Of a DNA stretch of 60,774 bases, positions 46,671 to 55,654 are shown in pieces. Made by a program: the position numbers and the translations under genes. The DNA lies in the NCBI GenBank assembly GCA_023386155.1, contig JAEWKH010000082.1, positions 1 through 60,774 on the forward strand. The letters run 5' to 3'. The stretch is from Pseudomonadota bacterium. GTDB taxonomy: Bacteria > Pseudomonadota > Alphaproteobacteria > Rhizobiales > Beijerinckiaceae. The notes below the pieces were generated by a model. The model saw nothing but the letters and a program-made list of their open reading frames with translations. It made no database searches and was not told the origin of the DNA. Each line of letters starts with the position of its first letter. The stretch's first letter is position 1.

Positions 46671-47624
46671 TCAGAGCTTGCGGCCGATGTTGAGGAACTT
46701 GTCGGCGCGATGGTCGCGGATCTCGGCCGGACCCATGTTGCCGAGATCGTGCAGGGCTTCCTCGATGGCGTTGCCCGTGGCCTGGATGGCGGCCTCGGGC
46801 TCCCGGTGGGCGCCGCCCACGGGTTCCGTCACGATGCCGTCGATGATGCCGAGGCGCAGGAGGTCCTGGGCCGTGATCTTCATGTTGGTGGCGGCGTCCT
46901 GGGCGCGAGCGGCGTCGCGCCAGAGGATCGAGGCCGCGCCTTCCGGCGAGATCACGCTGTAGATCGCGTGCTCCAGCATCAGCACCTTGTTGGCCGTGGC
47001 GATGGCGATGGCGCCGCCCGAGCCGCCCTCGCCGATCACGACGGAGACGTTGGGCACGCCGAGGCCCAGCTGCATCTCGGTCGAGCGGGCGATGGCCTCG
47101 GCCTGTCCGCGCTCCTCCGCCTCGATGCCCGGATAGGCACCGGCCGTGTCCACGAACGAGATCACCGGCAGGCCGAAACGGTCCGCCATCTCCATGAGGC
47201 GCACGGCCTTGCGGTAGCCCTCGGGACGGGCCATGCCGAAATTGTGCCGGATGCGGGTTTCGGTGTTGTGGCCCTTTTCCTGGCCCATCACGCAGACGGG
47301 CTGGCCGCGGAAGCGGCCGAAGCCGCCCACGATGGCCTCGTCCTCGGCGAACTTGCGGTCGCCGGCGAGGGGGGTGAACTCGGTGATGAGCCCGGCGCAG
47401 TAATCCACGAAATGCGGACGCTGTGGATGGCGCGCCACCAGGGTCTTCTGCCAGGGGGTGAGCTTGGCGTAGAGCTCCTTCAGGGCGTCGGCGGCCTTGA
47501 CCTCCAGGCGCGAGATGTCGTCGGTGATGGAGACGGCATCCCGGTTCTCACCGAGCGCCCGAAGCTCCTCGACCTTTGCTTCCAGCTCGGCGACGGGCTT
47601 TTCGAAATCGAGATAACTGCGCAT
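46671..47624 (-). CDS. accA: acetyl-CoA carboxylase carboxyltransferase subunit alpha
   Basis: A 317-residue subunit that, with AccD, transfers the carboxyl group from biotin to acetyl-CoA to give malonyl-CoA for fatty-acid synthesis. It begins SYLDFEKPVAELEAKVEELRAL, has the DRKFAEDEAIVGGFGRF and GQEKGHNT motifs, and the oxyanion-hole region ISFVDTAGAYPGIEAEERGQAEAIA and VVIGEGGSGGAIAI. Length is standard for AccA. The start at 47624 is separated by only ten bases from the double-hairpin repeat copy D, so the promoter must lie within or beyond the repeat. Confidence 0.97.
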   Translation of the reverse strand: MRSYLDFEKPVAELEAKVEELRALGENRDAVSITDDISRLEVKAADALKELYAKLTPWQKTLVARHPQRPHFVDYCAGLITEFTPLAGDRKFAEDEAIVGGFGRFRGQPVCVMGQEKGHNTETRIRHNFGMARPEGYRKAVRLMEMADRFGLPVISFVDTAGAYPGIEAEERGQAEAIARSTEMQLGLGVPNVSVVIGEGGSGGAIAIATANKVLMLEHAIYSVISPEGAASILWRDAARAQDAATNMKITAQDLLRLGIIDGIVTEPVGGAHREPEAAIQATGNAIEEALHDLGNMGPAEIRDHRADKFLNIGRKL

Positions 47625-47634
47625 CAGACTCTAC

Positions 47635-47745
47635 AGCATCGGGCCCAAAAGTGGATTTGCACTTTTGGGACTAACCCGGTGCCTCTCCTTTATGAGAGCA
47701 TCGTTCAGGCAGAAAACCGGATCCACTTTTCCGCACGATGCTCTA
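47635..47745 (+). repeat. double-hairpin repeat, copy D (complete)
   Basis: First-half stem AGCATCGGG/CCCGGTGC encloses CCCAAAAGTG/CACTTTTGGG. The second-half outer stem is AGAGCATCGT/ACGATGCTCT, replacing GCGCATCGGA/TCCGATGCGC of copy A with both arms changed together. It lies ten bases upstream of accA, opposite in orientation. Confidence 0.85.
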
Positions 47746-47834
47746 ACGAAAATGAAGGCCGGCCTGACTGGATAGCCCTGCCGAAGCGGGGCGGACACTG
47801 GCGTTTTGCAGGACTCAAGTCAAGTTGAGCCTAG

Positions 47835-47929
47835 AGCATCGGGCCCAAAAGTGGAGGCCGCTTTTGGGAACCACCCGATGCTCAGTTCCTAGACTGGCTC
47901 ACCGTCCGGGTCCGGACGGTGCGCCAGAC
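47835..47929 (+). repeat. double-hairpin repeat, copy E (diverged)
   Basis: First-half stem AGCATCGGG/CCCGATGCT with inner stem CCCAAAAG/CTTTTGGG. The second half is shortened to GGCTCACCGTCCGGGTCCGGACGGTGCGCC, still palindromic. Copies D and E together fill the 330-bp gap between accA and the methyltransferase gene. Confidence 0.75.
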
Positions 47930-47953
47930 TTACTCCTGTAAAACCTGGCGGAA

Positions 47954-48706
47954 TCAAGGAGGAGGGGTCATCCGCGAGGCGGGGGCCGCCGGGGCCGGAA
48001 CGAAAACCGGGGATAAGCGCCGGGAGCGGCGCACCGCGCGCACGGCGCCCGGCCGGTAGAGCTGCTTCGTCGCCTCCACGATGTGAAGGCCCGCGAAGGG
48101 CAGGGAGAACCCGGCGCCGATCTGCTCCCAGGCCTGGGCGCTCTGGAGCAGGAAGCGGTTGCGCAGGGGGGGAACGTAAAGGGTTTCCGCCCAGCCTTCG
48201 GGCGAGAACCAGGTCTGGCGCATGAGGCTCTTGAGCTGCGAGCGGCTGTAGGGCTGGCCATAGCCGAAGGGCGTCGTGTCCATGCGCGCCCACAGGCCGC
48301 GCCGGTTGGGCGCCACCAGGATGATCCGCCCGCCGGGGGTGAGGATGCGCCAGATCTCGTGCAGGAGCTCGCTCGGGCTCTCCACCGTCTCCAGGGCATG
48401 GACCACGAGGACGCGGTCGATGGAGGCATCGGGCAGGGGCATCATCAGCGGATCGACCAGGGCCGAGGCCGAGGCGCCCGTGCGGGGCCAGTTCACCACG
48501 CCCTGGTTGGCGGGCATGAAGGCCAGCGTGCGCTCGCTTTCATCCTTGACCGCCGCGAGATAGGGCGGCGCATAGCCGAGGCCGAGCACGCGCAGGCCCG
48601 TGAGCGGGCCCCAGAACCTGTCGATGACGCGTCCGACGAAGCGGCGGGTCACGGCCCCCAGGGGGCTGGCGTAGAAGCCGCGCAGATCGGTGATGTCGAT
48701 GCTCAT
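47954..48706 (-). CDS. class I SAM-dependent methyltransferase-like protein
   Basis: A 250-residue protein beginning DITDLRGFYASPLGAVTRRFVGR. The Rossmann core shows VLGLGYAPPYLAAV in place of the usual glycine-rich SAM loop and RVLVVHALETVESPSELLHEIWRILTPGGRIILVAPNRRGLWARMD, matching Methyltransf_11 proteins. The substrate is unknown. The gene is divergent from gloB, an arrangement common in Rhizobiales, which hints at a link with methylglyoxal or glutathione metabolism but does not prove it. The frame is open 34 codons upstream; ATG 48706 is the family start. The C-terminal tail is Pro/Ala-rich. Confidence 0.82.
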   Translation of the reverse strand: MSIDITDLRGFYASPLGAVTRRFVGRVIDRFWGPLTGLRVLGLGYAPPYLAAVKDESERTLAFMPANQGVVNWPRTGASASALVDPLMMPLPDASIDRVLVVHALETVESPSELLHEIWRILTPGGRIILVAPNRRGLWARMDTTPFGYGQPYSRSQLKSLMRQTWFSPEGWAETLYVPPLRNRFLLQSAQAWEQIGAGFSLPFAGLHIVEATKQLYRPGAVRAVRRSRRLSPVFVPAPAAPASRMTPPP

Positions 48707-48822
48707 GGCCTCAACAGGATGCCTCTCGATCCGGTCCGCAGGCGCATTGCGGGGATCCGGGTCTGGTTTCACGCGCCGACTGTTCCATGATAGCTCAGAG
48801 CACATCAAGACGAGGTGCCCCG

Positions 48823-49590
48823 ATGTCCGCCCAGATCCACGCCTTTCTCTGCCTCCAGGACAATATCGGCGTTCTGGTTCACGATCCCAATACGGGAGCC
48901 TGCGCGGCCATCGACGCGCCCGAGGAGGGCCCGGTCATGGCGGCTCTCGCCAGGACGGGCTGGCAACTCACCGACATCCTGGTCACGCACCGCCATTCCG
49001 ATCACGTGCAGGCTGTCGAGCCCCTGAAGCGCCGCACCGGCTGCCGGGTGGTGGCGCCGGTCAAGGCCCGCGAGGCGGTCCCGCATGCCGACGCCTATGT
49101 GCGCGAGGGCGATACGGTGCATGTGGGCGGCCTGCAGGCGCATGTGTGGGAAACGCCGGGCCATTGCAGGGATCACGTGTCCTACTGGTTCGCGGCCGAC
49201 CGCGCGCTGTTTGCCGGCGATACCCTCTTCACCCTCGGCTGCGGGCGGATGCTCGAAGGCACCTACGGCGAATTCTGGGCCTCGCTCCAGCGTCTCGCCG
49301 CCCTGCCGGACGAGGCGCGCGTCTATTGCGGCCACGACTACACGCTCTCCAACGCGCGCTTCGCGCTTGCCGCCGATCCGGACAACGCGGCGCTGAAGGC
49401 GCGGGCGGCGGAAGCGGAAAGGGCCAAGGCGGAAGGCCGCTTCCTCGTGCCGACGACCATCGGGCAGGAGAAGGCCGCCAATCCCTTCCTGCGGGCCGGG
49501 GAGCCCGCGCTCGCGAAATCCGTTCACAAGGAGGGTGCTGCGCCCGTGGAGGTGTTTCAGGCCTTGCGCGAATGGAAGAACCGGTTCTGA
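48823..49590 (+). CDS. gloB: hydroxyacylglutathione hydrolase (glyoxalase II)
   Basis: A 255-residue metallo-beta-lactamase-fold enzyme that hydrolyses S-lactoylglutathione to lactate and glutathione, the second step in removing methylglyoxal. The metal motif HRHSDH is at residues 56-61, with further ligands in TPGHCRDHVSYW, LFAGDTLFTLGCGR and VYCGHDYT. The C-terminal HAGH domain with glutathione-binding residues follows (ANPFLRAG). GAGGTGCCCCG precedes the ATG at 48823. Divergent from the methyltransferase gene; the GNAT gene follows after 34 bases. Confidence 0.95.
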   Translation: MSAQIHAFLCLQDNIGVLVHDPNTGACAAIDAPEEGPVMAALARTGWQLTDILVTHRHSDHVQAVEPLKRRTGCRVVAPVKAREAVPHADAYVREGDTVHVGGLQAHVWETPGHCRDHVSYWFAADRALFAGDTLFTLGCGRMLEGTYGEFWASLQRLAALPDEARVYCGHDYTLSNARFALAADPDNAALKARAAEAERAKAEGRFLVPTTIGQEKAANPFLRAGEPALAKSVHKEGAAPVEVFQALREWKNRF

Positions 49591-49624
49591 TGGGGGGCAT
49601 GACCTTACGGGAGCCGACAGTCTC

Positions 49625-50392
49625 ATGAACGACCACAGCCTCATCATCGGACTCGAGAGCCGCCTCCTGAACGCCTGGCCCTCGTTCGATTATCAGCTCT
49701 TTGACGGCTGGGTTCTCCGTCTTGCGGACGGCTACTCGAAGCGCGCCAATTCGGCGACTCCCTTCCGGCCGGGCGTCGCCCTCGACGACGATCTCCTCGA
49801 CTACATGATCGCCCGGTTCGTGGAAGCCAATGTGCGCCCCACCTTCCGCCTCAACGGCGTGGAGGCGGAAGGCGTGGACGAGCTGCTGAAGCAGCGCGGC
49901 TTCAAGGATGTCGAGCCGACCCACGTCCTCACGGCGCCTATTACGGACGGCGAGTGCGAGGTCGATCCCGAAGTGAGCATGGATCCCCAGGTGTCCAAGC
50001 GCTGGGTGCGGGCGGCGGCGGAATCCTACGGTGGCGACAAGGCCGACGACCAGACGCTGATGAGGATCGTCTCCCGCATCCGCCAGAAGGCGGCCTTCGC
50101 CACCTTGAGCCTCGACGAGAGGCCGGTGGCCTGGGGCCTCGGCGTGGTGGAGCGCGGCTATGTCGGGCTCTACGACATCGTGGTCGCGCCGGACCTGCGC
50201 GGCATCGGCCTGGGCCGCCGCGTGGTCGCGAGCCTCATGGCCTGGGGCTGCGGGCAGGGGGCGCACTCCGCCTACCTGCAGGTGCGCGAGGAGAACGAGA
50301 TCGCCCGGTCGCTCTACGGCGCGCTCGGCTTCGAGACGGCCTATCGCTACACCCACCGGGTCATGCCGGGACGGTCTTCTTCTTCGGCGTGA
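49625..50392 (+). CDS. GNAT-family N-acetyltransferase
   Basis: A 255-residue protein with a degenerate N-terminal half (SRLLNAWPSFDYQLFDGWVLRLADGYSKRANSATPF, the start seen in tandem-GNAT proteins) and a normal C-terminal GNAT domain, where the acetyl-CoA loop is VVAPDLRGIGLGRRVVASLM and YLQVREENEIARSLYGALGFE closes the fold. It acetylates an unknown small molecule or protein. ATG 49625 is chosen; the 30-residue extension upstream overlaps the gloB end. The last 32 bases overlap the end of the convergent DMT gene. Confidence 0.87.
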   Translation: MNDHSLIIGLESRLLNAWPSFDYQLFDGWVLRLADGYSKRANSATPFRPGVALDDDLLDYMIARFVEANVRPTFRLNGVEAEGVDELLKQRGFKDVEPTHVLTAPITDGECEVDPEVSMDPQVSKRWVRAAAESYGGDKADDQTLMRIVSRIRQKAAFATLSLDERPVAWGLGVVERGYVGLYDIVVAPDLRGIGLGRRVVASLMAWGCGQGAHSAYLQVREENEIARSLYGALGFETAYRYTHRVMPGRSSSSA

Positions 50393-51239
50393 GCGTCGCG
50401 ACCAGCGCTCCGGCCACGATGAGGCCGCAGGCCAGCGCCAGCGTCAGGGTCGGCTCCGCATAGCCGGCGACCACCAGAAGCAGGGTCGACAGCACCGGCG
50501 TCGCGTAGGAGGCGACGCCGAGGAAGCGGATGTCGCCGCGCTTCATGCCGATGTCCCAGACGTAGAACGCCGCGCCGACAGGGCCGAGGCCGAGCGCCAG
50601 CAGGGCGAGCCATTGCACATTCGTCTCGGGCCAGACGGTGGTCTCGAAGGCGAGATGGCAGACGAGGCTCAGGAGCGACGTCATCAGGCAGAAGCCCGCC
50701 ACCGCATCGGTCGGCACCTGGCCGAAGCGGCGGGACAGGACCGAGTAGCCGGCCCAGACGAAGGCCGCCACGAAGGCGCAGATGTAGCCGGGCATGTACT
50801 CGGCCCGCGCATCGAAGGCGCCGCGCCCGGCGATCAGCACCACGACGCCGGCGAATCCGAGCAGCGCCCCCACGATATGCGCCCTCCGCAGATGCTCGTC
50901 TGGCAGCAGTGAGGAAAACAGCACGATCAGCAGCGGCCAGAGATAGTTGATCAGGCCCGATTCGGCCGGCGGCGCCCAGCGCAGCGCTGCGAAATAGAGG
51001 GCGTGATAGCCGAACAGGCCGCCGATGCCCAAGGCCCAGACGACCGGCTTCTGGCGCAGGGCCTTGAGCCCCTGGGGCCGGACGACCCAGCTCACCACGC
51101 CGACCAGCCCGCCGATGAGGAAGGTCATGGCATTGAGCTGGAACGGGGGGATCGTGCCCGTCGCCGCCGTGAACAGGGCGAGCATGGACCAGAGCAGGAT
51201 GGCGATGAGGCCGATGGAGGTGGCGGTGCGTGTCGTCAT
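50361..51239 (-). CDS. EamA/DMT-family membrane transporter (YddG/RarD-like)
   Basis: A 292-residue inner-membrane protein with about ten membrane segments: TATSIGLIAILLWSMLALFTAATG opens the first, FQLNAMTFLIGGLVGVVSW follows, and GYAEPTLTLALACGLIVAGALVAT closes the second half. The opening and the WPLLIVLFSSLLPDEHLR stretch resemble YddG-like aromatic amino-acid exporters, but the substrate is not certain. ATG 51239 is preferred to a GTG four codons earlier. It converges with the GNAT gene (32-base overlap) and is divergent from the mepB-like gene. Confidence 0.87.
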   Translation of the reverse strand: MTTRTATSIGLIAILLWSMLALFTAATGTIPPFQLNAMTFLIGGLVGVVSWVVRPQGLKALRQKPVVWALGIGGLFGYHALYFAALRWAPPAESGLINYLWPLLIVLFSSLLPDEHLRRAHIVGALLGFAGVVVLIAGRGAFDARAEYMPGYICAFVAAFVWAGYSVLSRRFGQVPTDAVAGFCLMTSLLSLVCHLAFETTVWPETNVQWLALLALGLGPVGAAFYVWDIGMKRGDIRFLGVASYATPVLSTLLLVVAGYAEPTLTLALACGLIVAGALVATLTPKKKTVPA

Positions 51240-51393
51240 GGTGGCCGCCACCTACCATGACTTTCTCGAGGAAGCGAAGGTCAGGGAGGGAGTTTTCGGT
51301 CGTTTTGTAATTTCATCGCATTTGCTTGGTAAAACCTTCATCAAGGTTGTAGAGGGGAGACGCGAAGGCGCGTTTGTCCGAAAGGTCGGTTTC

Positions 51394-51918
51394 TTGAATT
51401 CTCCCGGCTCGAAAGCTCATCAGGACGTTCTGGCTGCGATGATGCTTGTTTACGTTCCGACCGGATTCGAATGCTCAGAGCCGGAATTGGAACGGGAAAG
51501 CTTGGAATATGGCGCGTGCAGGATCGACCTGAGCGGTCTGGCTTTACGCTTCCGCGTTGCCAAGATCACGCCGACAAAGGTCGGGCAGTTCGTAACCTTG
51601 TGGAAGCGAATTGGAGGCGGTCCGATCCAGCCTTTCGATATGTCCGATCCAGACGATCTGTTCGTGGTCAGCTGCCGTAAAGAGCGGCATTTGGGCCAGT
51701 TTGTCTTCCCAAAGTCGGTGTTGCGCGACCACGATATCGTTGCGACGGATGGTAAAGGCGGTAAGCGCGGCATGCGCGTTTATCCACCTTGGGATCAGCC
51801 GACGAGTCGGCAAGCGTTGCAGACACAGCGCTGGCAACTCGACTATTTCTTGGAAATCCTGGGAGATCGGCCCTTGGACAAGACAAGGGTTCGGATGCTC
51901 TATGGTCTGGAGAAATGA
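51394..51918 (+). CDS. mepB: MepB-family protein, probably horizontally acquired
   Basis: About 174 residues; the core LRFRVAKITPTKVGQF and LGQFVFPKSVL, GMRVYPPWDQPTSRQALQTQRWQLDYF match MepB, the third gene product of the Staphylococcus aureus mepRAB operon, whose function is unknown. Base composition and codon use are visibly poorer in G+C than in every neighbour (for example TTTGCTTGG, AATTGGAACGG), a sign of transfer. The start is uncertain: TTG 51394 has AAAGG eight bases upstream and keeps the residues that align with the MepB N terminus; ATG 51439 is the alternative. Its stop directly abuts the SDR stop on the other strand. No mepA or mepR is present. Confidence 0.78.
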   Translation: MNSPGSKAHQDVLAAMMLVYVPTGFECSEPELERESLEYGACRIDLSGLALRFRVAKITPTKVGQFVTLWKRIGGGPIQPFDMSDPDDLFVVSCRKERHLGQFVFPKSVLRDHDIVATDGKGGKRGMRVYPPWDQPTSRQALQTQRWQLDYFLEILGDRPLDKTRVRMLYGLEK

Positions 51919-52665
51919 TTAATACGTCGTGCGCCCGCCGCTGAGATCGAAGGTGGCGGCCGTGGTGAAGGAATTCTCCTCGGAGAGCATCCAGGCCACC
52001 ATGGCGGCGATCTCGTGCAGCTCGGCGAAGCGGTCCCGCGGGATCCTCACGCGCATGTATTCGATGAACTCGGGCGTGAGCGTATCGAGGATCTTCGTCT
52101 TGGCGGTGGTGGGCGTGATGCAGTTCACCGCGATGCCGGTCTTGGCCAGTTCCTTGCCCAGGGACTTGGTGAGGCCGATGATGCCGGCCTTCGCGGCGCT
52201 GTAGGCGGCGAGGTTCGGGTTCCCCTCCTTGCCCGCGACCGACGCGATGTTGACGATGCGGCCGTAATCGTTCTCCTGCATGATCGGCACGATGGAGCGG
52301 CAGCAATTGAAGGTGCCCGTCAGGTTGACCTCGACGACGCTGCGCCATTCCTCAGCGGAATACTCGGCCAGCGGCTTGACCGGCCCCGTGATCCCGGCGC
52401 CGTTCACCAGGCCGTCGATGCGGCCGAAGGCGGCGCGGGTCTGCTGCGCCGCATGCTCGACCGACAGGCTGTCCGCCACATCGACGCTCAGTCCGAGGCA
52501 GTCCTTCGAGAGGGCGGCGGCGCTCGTCTCGGAATCGTCGAGGCGGAGGTCCCAGATCGCCACCCGGGCGCCCGACTGCACGAGGCGCTCGCCGATCGCG
52601 TAGCCGATTCCGCGCGCGCCGCCTGTAATCACGACGGCTCGGCCCGCCATGTCGATACGGTTCAT
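51919..52665 (-). CDS. short-chain dehydrogenase/reductase
   Basis: A 248-residue SDR with the cofactor loop TGGARGIGYAIG, the NGAGITG motif and the active-site Tyr and Lys in YSAAKAG at about 154-158. It resembles 3-oxoacyl-ACP reductase and quinone or sugar-alcohol dehydrogenases; the substrate is not clear. The end TFDLSGGRTTY is the usual tail strand. It lies 86 bases downstream of phbB on the same strand and may have come from or work with the polyhydroxybutyrate genes, but that is inference. ATG 52665 or 52650 could be the start. Confidence 0.87.
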   Translation of the reverse strand: MNRIDMAGRAVVITGGARGIGYAIGERLVQSGARVAIWDLRLDDSETSAAALSKDCLGLSVDVADSLSVEHAAQQTRAAFGRIDGLVNGAGITGPVKPLAEYSAEEWRSVVEVNLTGTFNCCRSIVPIMQENDYGRIVNIASVAGKEGNPNLAAYSAAKAGIIGLTKSLGKELAKTGIAVNCITPTTAKTKILDTLTPEFIEYMRVRIPRDRFAELHEIAAMVAWMLSEENSFTTAATFDLSGGRTTY

Positions 52666-52751
52666 CCTTCAAACGCTCCATGTTGCAGGGAGGGTGCGGC
52701 GCATCGCACCCGGAGCGCAGGATGGGCTGCGTCCGGGGCGATGCGGGCGCG

Positions 52752-53477
52752 TCAGGCCATGTACTGCCCGCCGTTGATGGACAGGGTCGAGCCGGTCACG
52801 AAGCCGGCCTCGTCGGCGGCCAGGAAGAGCACGGAGCGGGCGATCTCCTCCGCCTCCCCGAGACGCCCGACGGGAATGAGCGGCAGGATCTTCGACTTGA
52901 GAACCTCTTCGGGGACGGCCTTCACCATTTCGGTGGCGATATAGCCCGGCGCGATCACGTTGACGGTGACGCCCTTGTTGGCGTTCTCCTGCGCGAGCGC
53001 CTTGGCGAAGCCGATCACGCCCGCCTTCGCGGCGGAATAGTTCGCCTGTCCCATCTGGCCCTTCTGGCCGTTGATGGACGAGATGATGATGATGCGCCCG
53101 AAGCCGCGCTCGCGCATGCCCTCGATCACGGGGCGCGTGCAGGTGAACATGGAATCGAGGTTGGTGCGGATGACCGCCGACCATTGGTCGTAGGTCATCT
53201 TGTGGAACATGCCGTCGCGGGTGATGCCCGCGTTGTTGACCAGGATATCGACCGGGCCGAGCTCGGCTTCGACCGCCCGGATGCCGCTCTCGCAGGATGC
53301 CGCATCGGAAACGTCGAACTTGAAGACCGGGATGCCGGTCTCCGTCTTGAACTGGTTGGCGGCTTCGTCGTTGCCGCCGTAATTCGCGGCAACCCTGTAG
53401 CCTGCGTCCTTCAAGCCTTTCGAGATCGCGGCACCGATGCCGCGGGTGCCACCGGTAACCAATGCGACGCGCGCCAT
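52752..53477 (-). CDS. phbB: acetoacetyl-CoA reductase
   Basis: A 241-residue NADPH-dependent reductase that turns acetoacetyl-CoA into (R)-3-hydroxybutyryl-CoA for polyhydroxybutyrate synthesis. It starts MARVALVTGGTRGIG and has NNAGITRDGMFHKM, the Ser and Tyr-Lys of the active site in IISSINGQKGQMGQ and YSAAKAG (Lys151), and ends LSINGGQYMA; the length and these signatures are those of PhaB/PhbB. A 25-residue upstream extension of the frame is not used. phbA is 170 bases upstream on the same strand. Confidence 0.94.
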   Translation of the reverse strand: MARVALVTGGTRGIGAAISKGLKDAGYRVAANYGGNDEAANQFKTETGIPVFKFDVSDAASCESGIRAVEAELGPVDILVNNAGITRDGMFHKMTYDQWSAVIRTNLDSMFTCTRPVIEGMRERGFGRIIIISSINGQKGQMGQANYSAAKAGVIGFAKALAQENANKGVTVNVIAPGYIATEMVKAVPEEVLKSKILPLIPVGRLGEAEEIARSVLFLAADEAGFVTGSTLSINGGQYMA

Positions 53478-53601
53478 GCTGTTTCCTTCCCCAAGATCGT
53501 TCCCTTCGCGGATCTCTCCAGGATCCATTCGTCGTGAGGCGGCCGGATTCAAACCGCCTCACAACATAGCTTAGGATATTTGACGCAACGGGGAAGGGCG
53601 A

Positions 53602-53623
53602 GGCTCCGGAATTTCCCGGAGCC
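53602..53623. terminator. hairpin between phbA and phbB
   Basis: GGCTCCGG (53602-53609) pairs perfectly with CCGGAGCC (53616-53623) around six bases. On the minus strand no T tract follows, so it is more likely a stabilising or attenuating hairpin between phbA and phbB than a full terminator; a T tract lies on the plus side. Confidence 0.4.
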
Positions 53624-53647
53624 CTTTCGCTTTTTTGCGGGCGGCTC

Positions 53648-54826
53648 TTAGCGCTCGAGGCACATGGCGACGCCCATGCCGCCGCCGATGCACAGGGTGG
53701 CCAGGCCCTTCTTGGCGTTGCGCCGGCCCATTTCGTGCAGCAGGGTCACGAGCACGCGGGCGCCCGAAGCCCCGATCGGGTGCCCGATGGCGATGGCGCC
53801 GCCGTTCACGTTCACGATGGACGGATCCCAGCCCATGTCCTTGTTGACCGCGAGCGCCTGGGCCGCGAAGGCCTCGTTGGCCTCGACGAGCTCGAGGTCG
53901 GACACCTTCCAGCCGGCCTTTTCCAGCGCCTTGCGCGAGGAGGGGATCGGGCCCGTGCCCATGATGGCCGGGTCGACGCCGGCGGTCGCCCAGGAGGCGA
54001 TGCGGGCGAGCGGGGTCAGGCCGCGCTTCTCGGCCTCGGCTTCCGTCATCAGCACCACGGCGGCGGCGCCGTCATTGATGCCCGAGGCATTGCCGGCCGT
54101 GACCGTGCCTTCCTTCGAGAAGGCGGGCCTGAGCTTGGCGAGGGCCTCGACGGTGGTGCCGGCGCGGATGTACTCGTCCTGATCCACCACGATGTCGCCC
54201 TTGCGGGTCGCGATCGTCACAGGCGTGATCTCGTCCTTGAAGCGGCCTTCCTTCTGGGCGGCCTCGGCCTTGTTCTGGGACGCGGTGGCGAATTGGTCCT
54301 GCTCCTCGCGGGTCAGCTGCCAGCGCTGGGCCACGTTCTCGGCGGTGTTGCCCATGTGGTAGCCATGGAAGGCGTCCATCAGGCCGTCCTTCAACATGGT
54401 GTCGACGAGCTTGAAGTCGCCCATCTTGGTGCCGGCGCGCATATGGGCGGCATGGGGCGCGAGCGACATGGATTCCTGGCCGCCGGCCACGATGATGCGG
54501 GCATCGCCATTGGCGATCTGCTGCATCCCGATGGCGACCGTGCGCAGGCCCGAGCCGCAGAGCTGGTTGAGGGCCCAGGCGGTCTTTTCCTGGGGCACGC
54601 CCCCGGCCATCGCCGCCTGGCGGGCCGGGTTCTGGCCCTGGCCCGCGGTGAGGATCTGGCCGAGGATGACCTCGTCTACCTCGCCGCCTTCGACCTTGGC
54701 GCGTTCGAGGGCCGCCCTGATGGCAACCGCGCCGAGTTCATGCGCCGGGGTGTTGGCGAAGGCCCCGTTGAACGAGCCGACGGGGGTGCGCGTCGCGCCG
54801 ACGATGACGATGCTGTCTCGGGCCAT
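53648..54826 (-). CDS. phbA: acetyl-CoA C-acetyltransferase (beta-ketothiolase)
   Basis: A 392-residue thiolase that joins two acetyl-CoA to acetoacetyl-CoA. The acyl-accepting Cys90 is in LNQLCGSGLR, and the second-half residues are in IAIGHPIGASGAR and TLCIGGGMGVAM, the latter with the catalytic Cys. Length and AGGQESMSLAPH are standard for PhaA/PhbA. It heads the minus-strand phb genes and is divergent from phaR, with a 234-bp gap between the two starts. Confidence 0.95.
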   Translation of the reverse strand: MARDSIVIVGATRTPVGSFNGAFANTPAHELGAVAIRAALERAKVEGGEVDEVILGQILTAGQGQNPARQAAMAGGVPQEKTAWALNQLCGSGLRTVAIGMQQIANGDARIIVAGGQESMSLAPHAAHMRAGTKMGDFKLVDTMLKDGLMDAFHGYHMGNTAENVAQRWQLTREEQDQFATASQNKAEAAQKEGRFKDEITPVTIATRKGDIVVDQDEYIRAGTTVEALAKLRPAFSKEGTVTAGNASGINDGAAAVVLMTEAEAEKRGLTPLARIASWATAGVDPAIMGTGPIPSSRKALEKAGWKVSDLELVEANEAFAAQALAVNKDMGWDPSIVNVNGGAIAIGHPIGASGARVLVTLLHEMGRRNAKKGLATLCIGGGMGVAMCLER

Positions 54827-55060
54827 TCCTCTCTCCTCATGCTGATTGTCTGGTCGCAGAATGAATGTAGTGCCGGTCCGATCAAATCCCCAGGGGCCGG
54901 GATGTCAAGGATCGGCACGCGCAACCCAGCCCTGAAGCGCCTTAGACTTTTGGCGCTTTGATCGTCAGGCATAAGGCTTATAATCATTAGTTGCCGGCAT
55001 TCCGCGGTTCGGAATGAAGAATGTCGGGCAGGTGGATCTTCCGGGAGCGTATCGGGCAAC

Positions 55061-55636
55061 ATGGCGACGGACAAACAACCGACTGTCATCAAGAAATATG
55101 CCAACCGCCGCCTCTACCACACGGGCACTTCGACCTACGTGACGCTGGAAGACCTGGCCGGCATGGTGCGCAATGGCGAGGATTTCGTGGTCTATGACGC
55201 GAAGTCCGGCGAGGAGATCACCCGCTCGGTCCTGGCGCAGATCATCTTCGAGCAGGAGAATAAGGAGGGCCCCAACCTCCTGCCCGTCACGGTGCTCCGC
55301 CAGCTGATCCGCTTCTACGGCGACAGCATGCAGGCCCTGGTGCCGAGCTATCTCGAATTCTCCATGAACAACCTGTCCCAGGAGCAGCAGAAGCTCCGGG
55401 AGCAGATGGCCCAGGCCTTCGGGCCGGGAGCCTTCCAGGCCATGGAGGAGCAGGTGCGCAAGAACATGGGCTTCTTCACGGAAGCCATGCGGATGTTCTC
55501 GCCCTTTCCCCAGGGGCCGTCGGGCGCACCCGAGGCGAAGTCCGCCGGCAAGGACTCGGACGCGGCCGATCTGGACCGCCTGAAGCAGCAGATGGCCGAC
55601 ATGCAGGCCAAGCTCGACAAGCTGGCGAGCAAGTAG
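55061..55636 (+). CDS. phaR: polyhydroxyalkanoate synthesis repressor PhaR
   Basis: A 191-residue regulator that binds both DNA and polyhydroxybutyrate granules and represses phasin and synthesis genes until polymer accumulates. The N-terminal DNA-binding domain runs from VIKKYANRRLYHTGTSTYVTLEDLAGMVRNG to about residue 70; the PHB accumulation domain follows (VTVLRQLIRFYGDSMQALVPSYLEFSMN), and the C terminus is an Ala/Ser linker plus a short coiled coil (LKQQMADMQAKLDKLA). It faces away from phbA across 234 bp, so it probably binds that region. Confidence 0.95.
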   Translation: MATDKQPTVIKKYANRRLYHTGTSTYVTLEDLAGMVRNGEDFVVYDAKSGEEITRSVLAQIIFEQENKEGPNLLPVTVLRQLIRFYGDSMQALVPSYLEFSMNNLSQEQQKLREQMAQAFGPGAFQAMEEQVRKNMGFFTEAMRMFSPFPQGPSGAPEAKSAGKDSDAADLDRLKQQMADMQAKLDKLASK

Positions 55637-55654
55637 TCCTGCAAGCCGCTCCGG

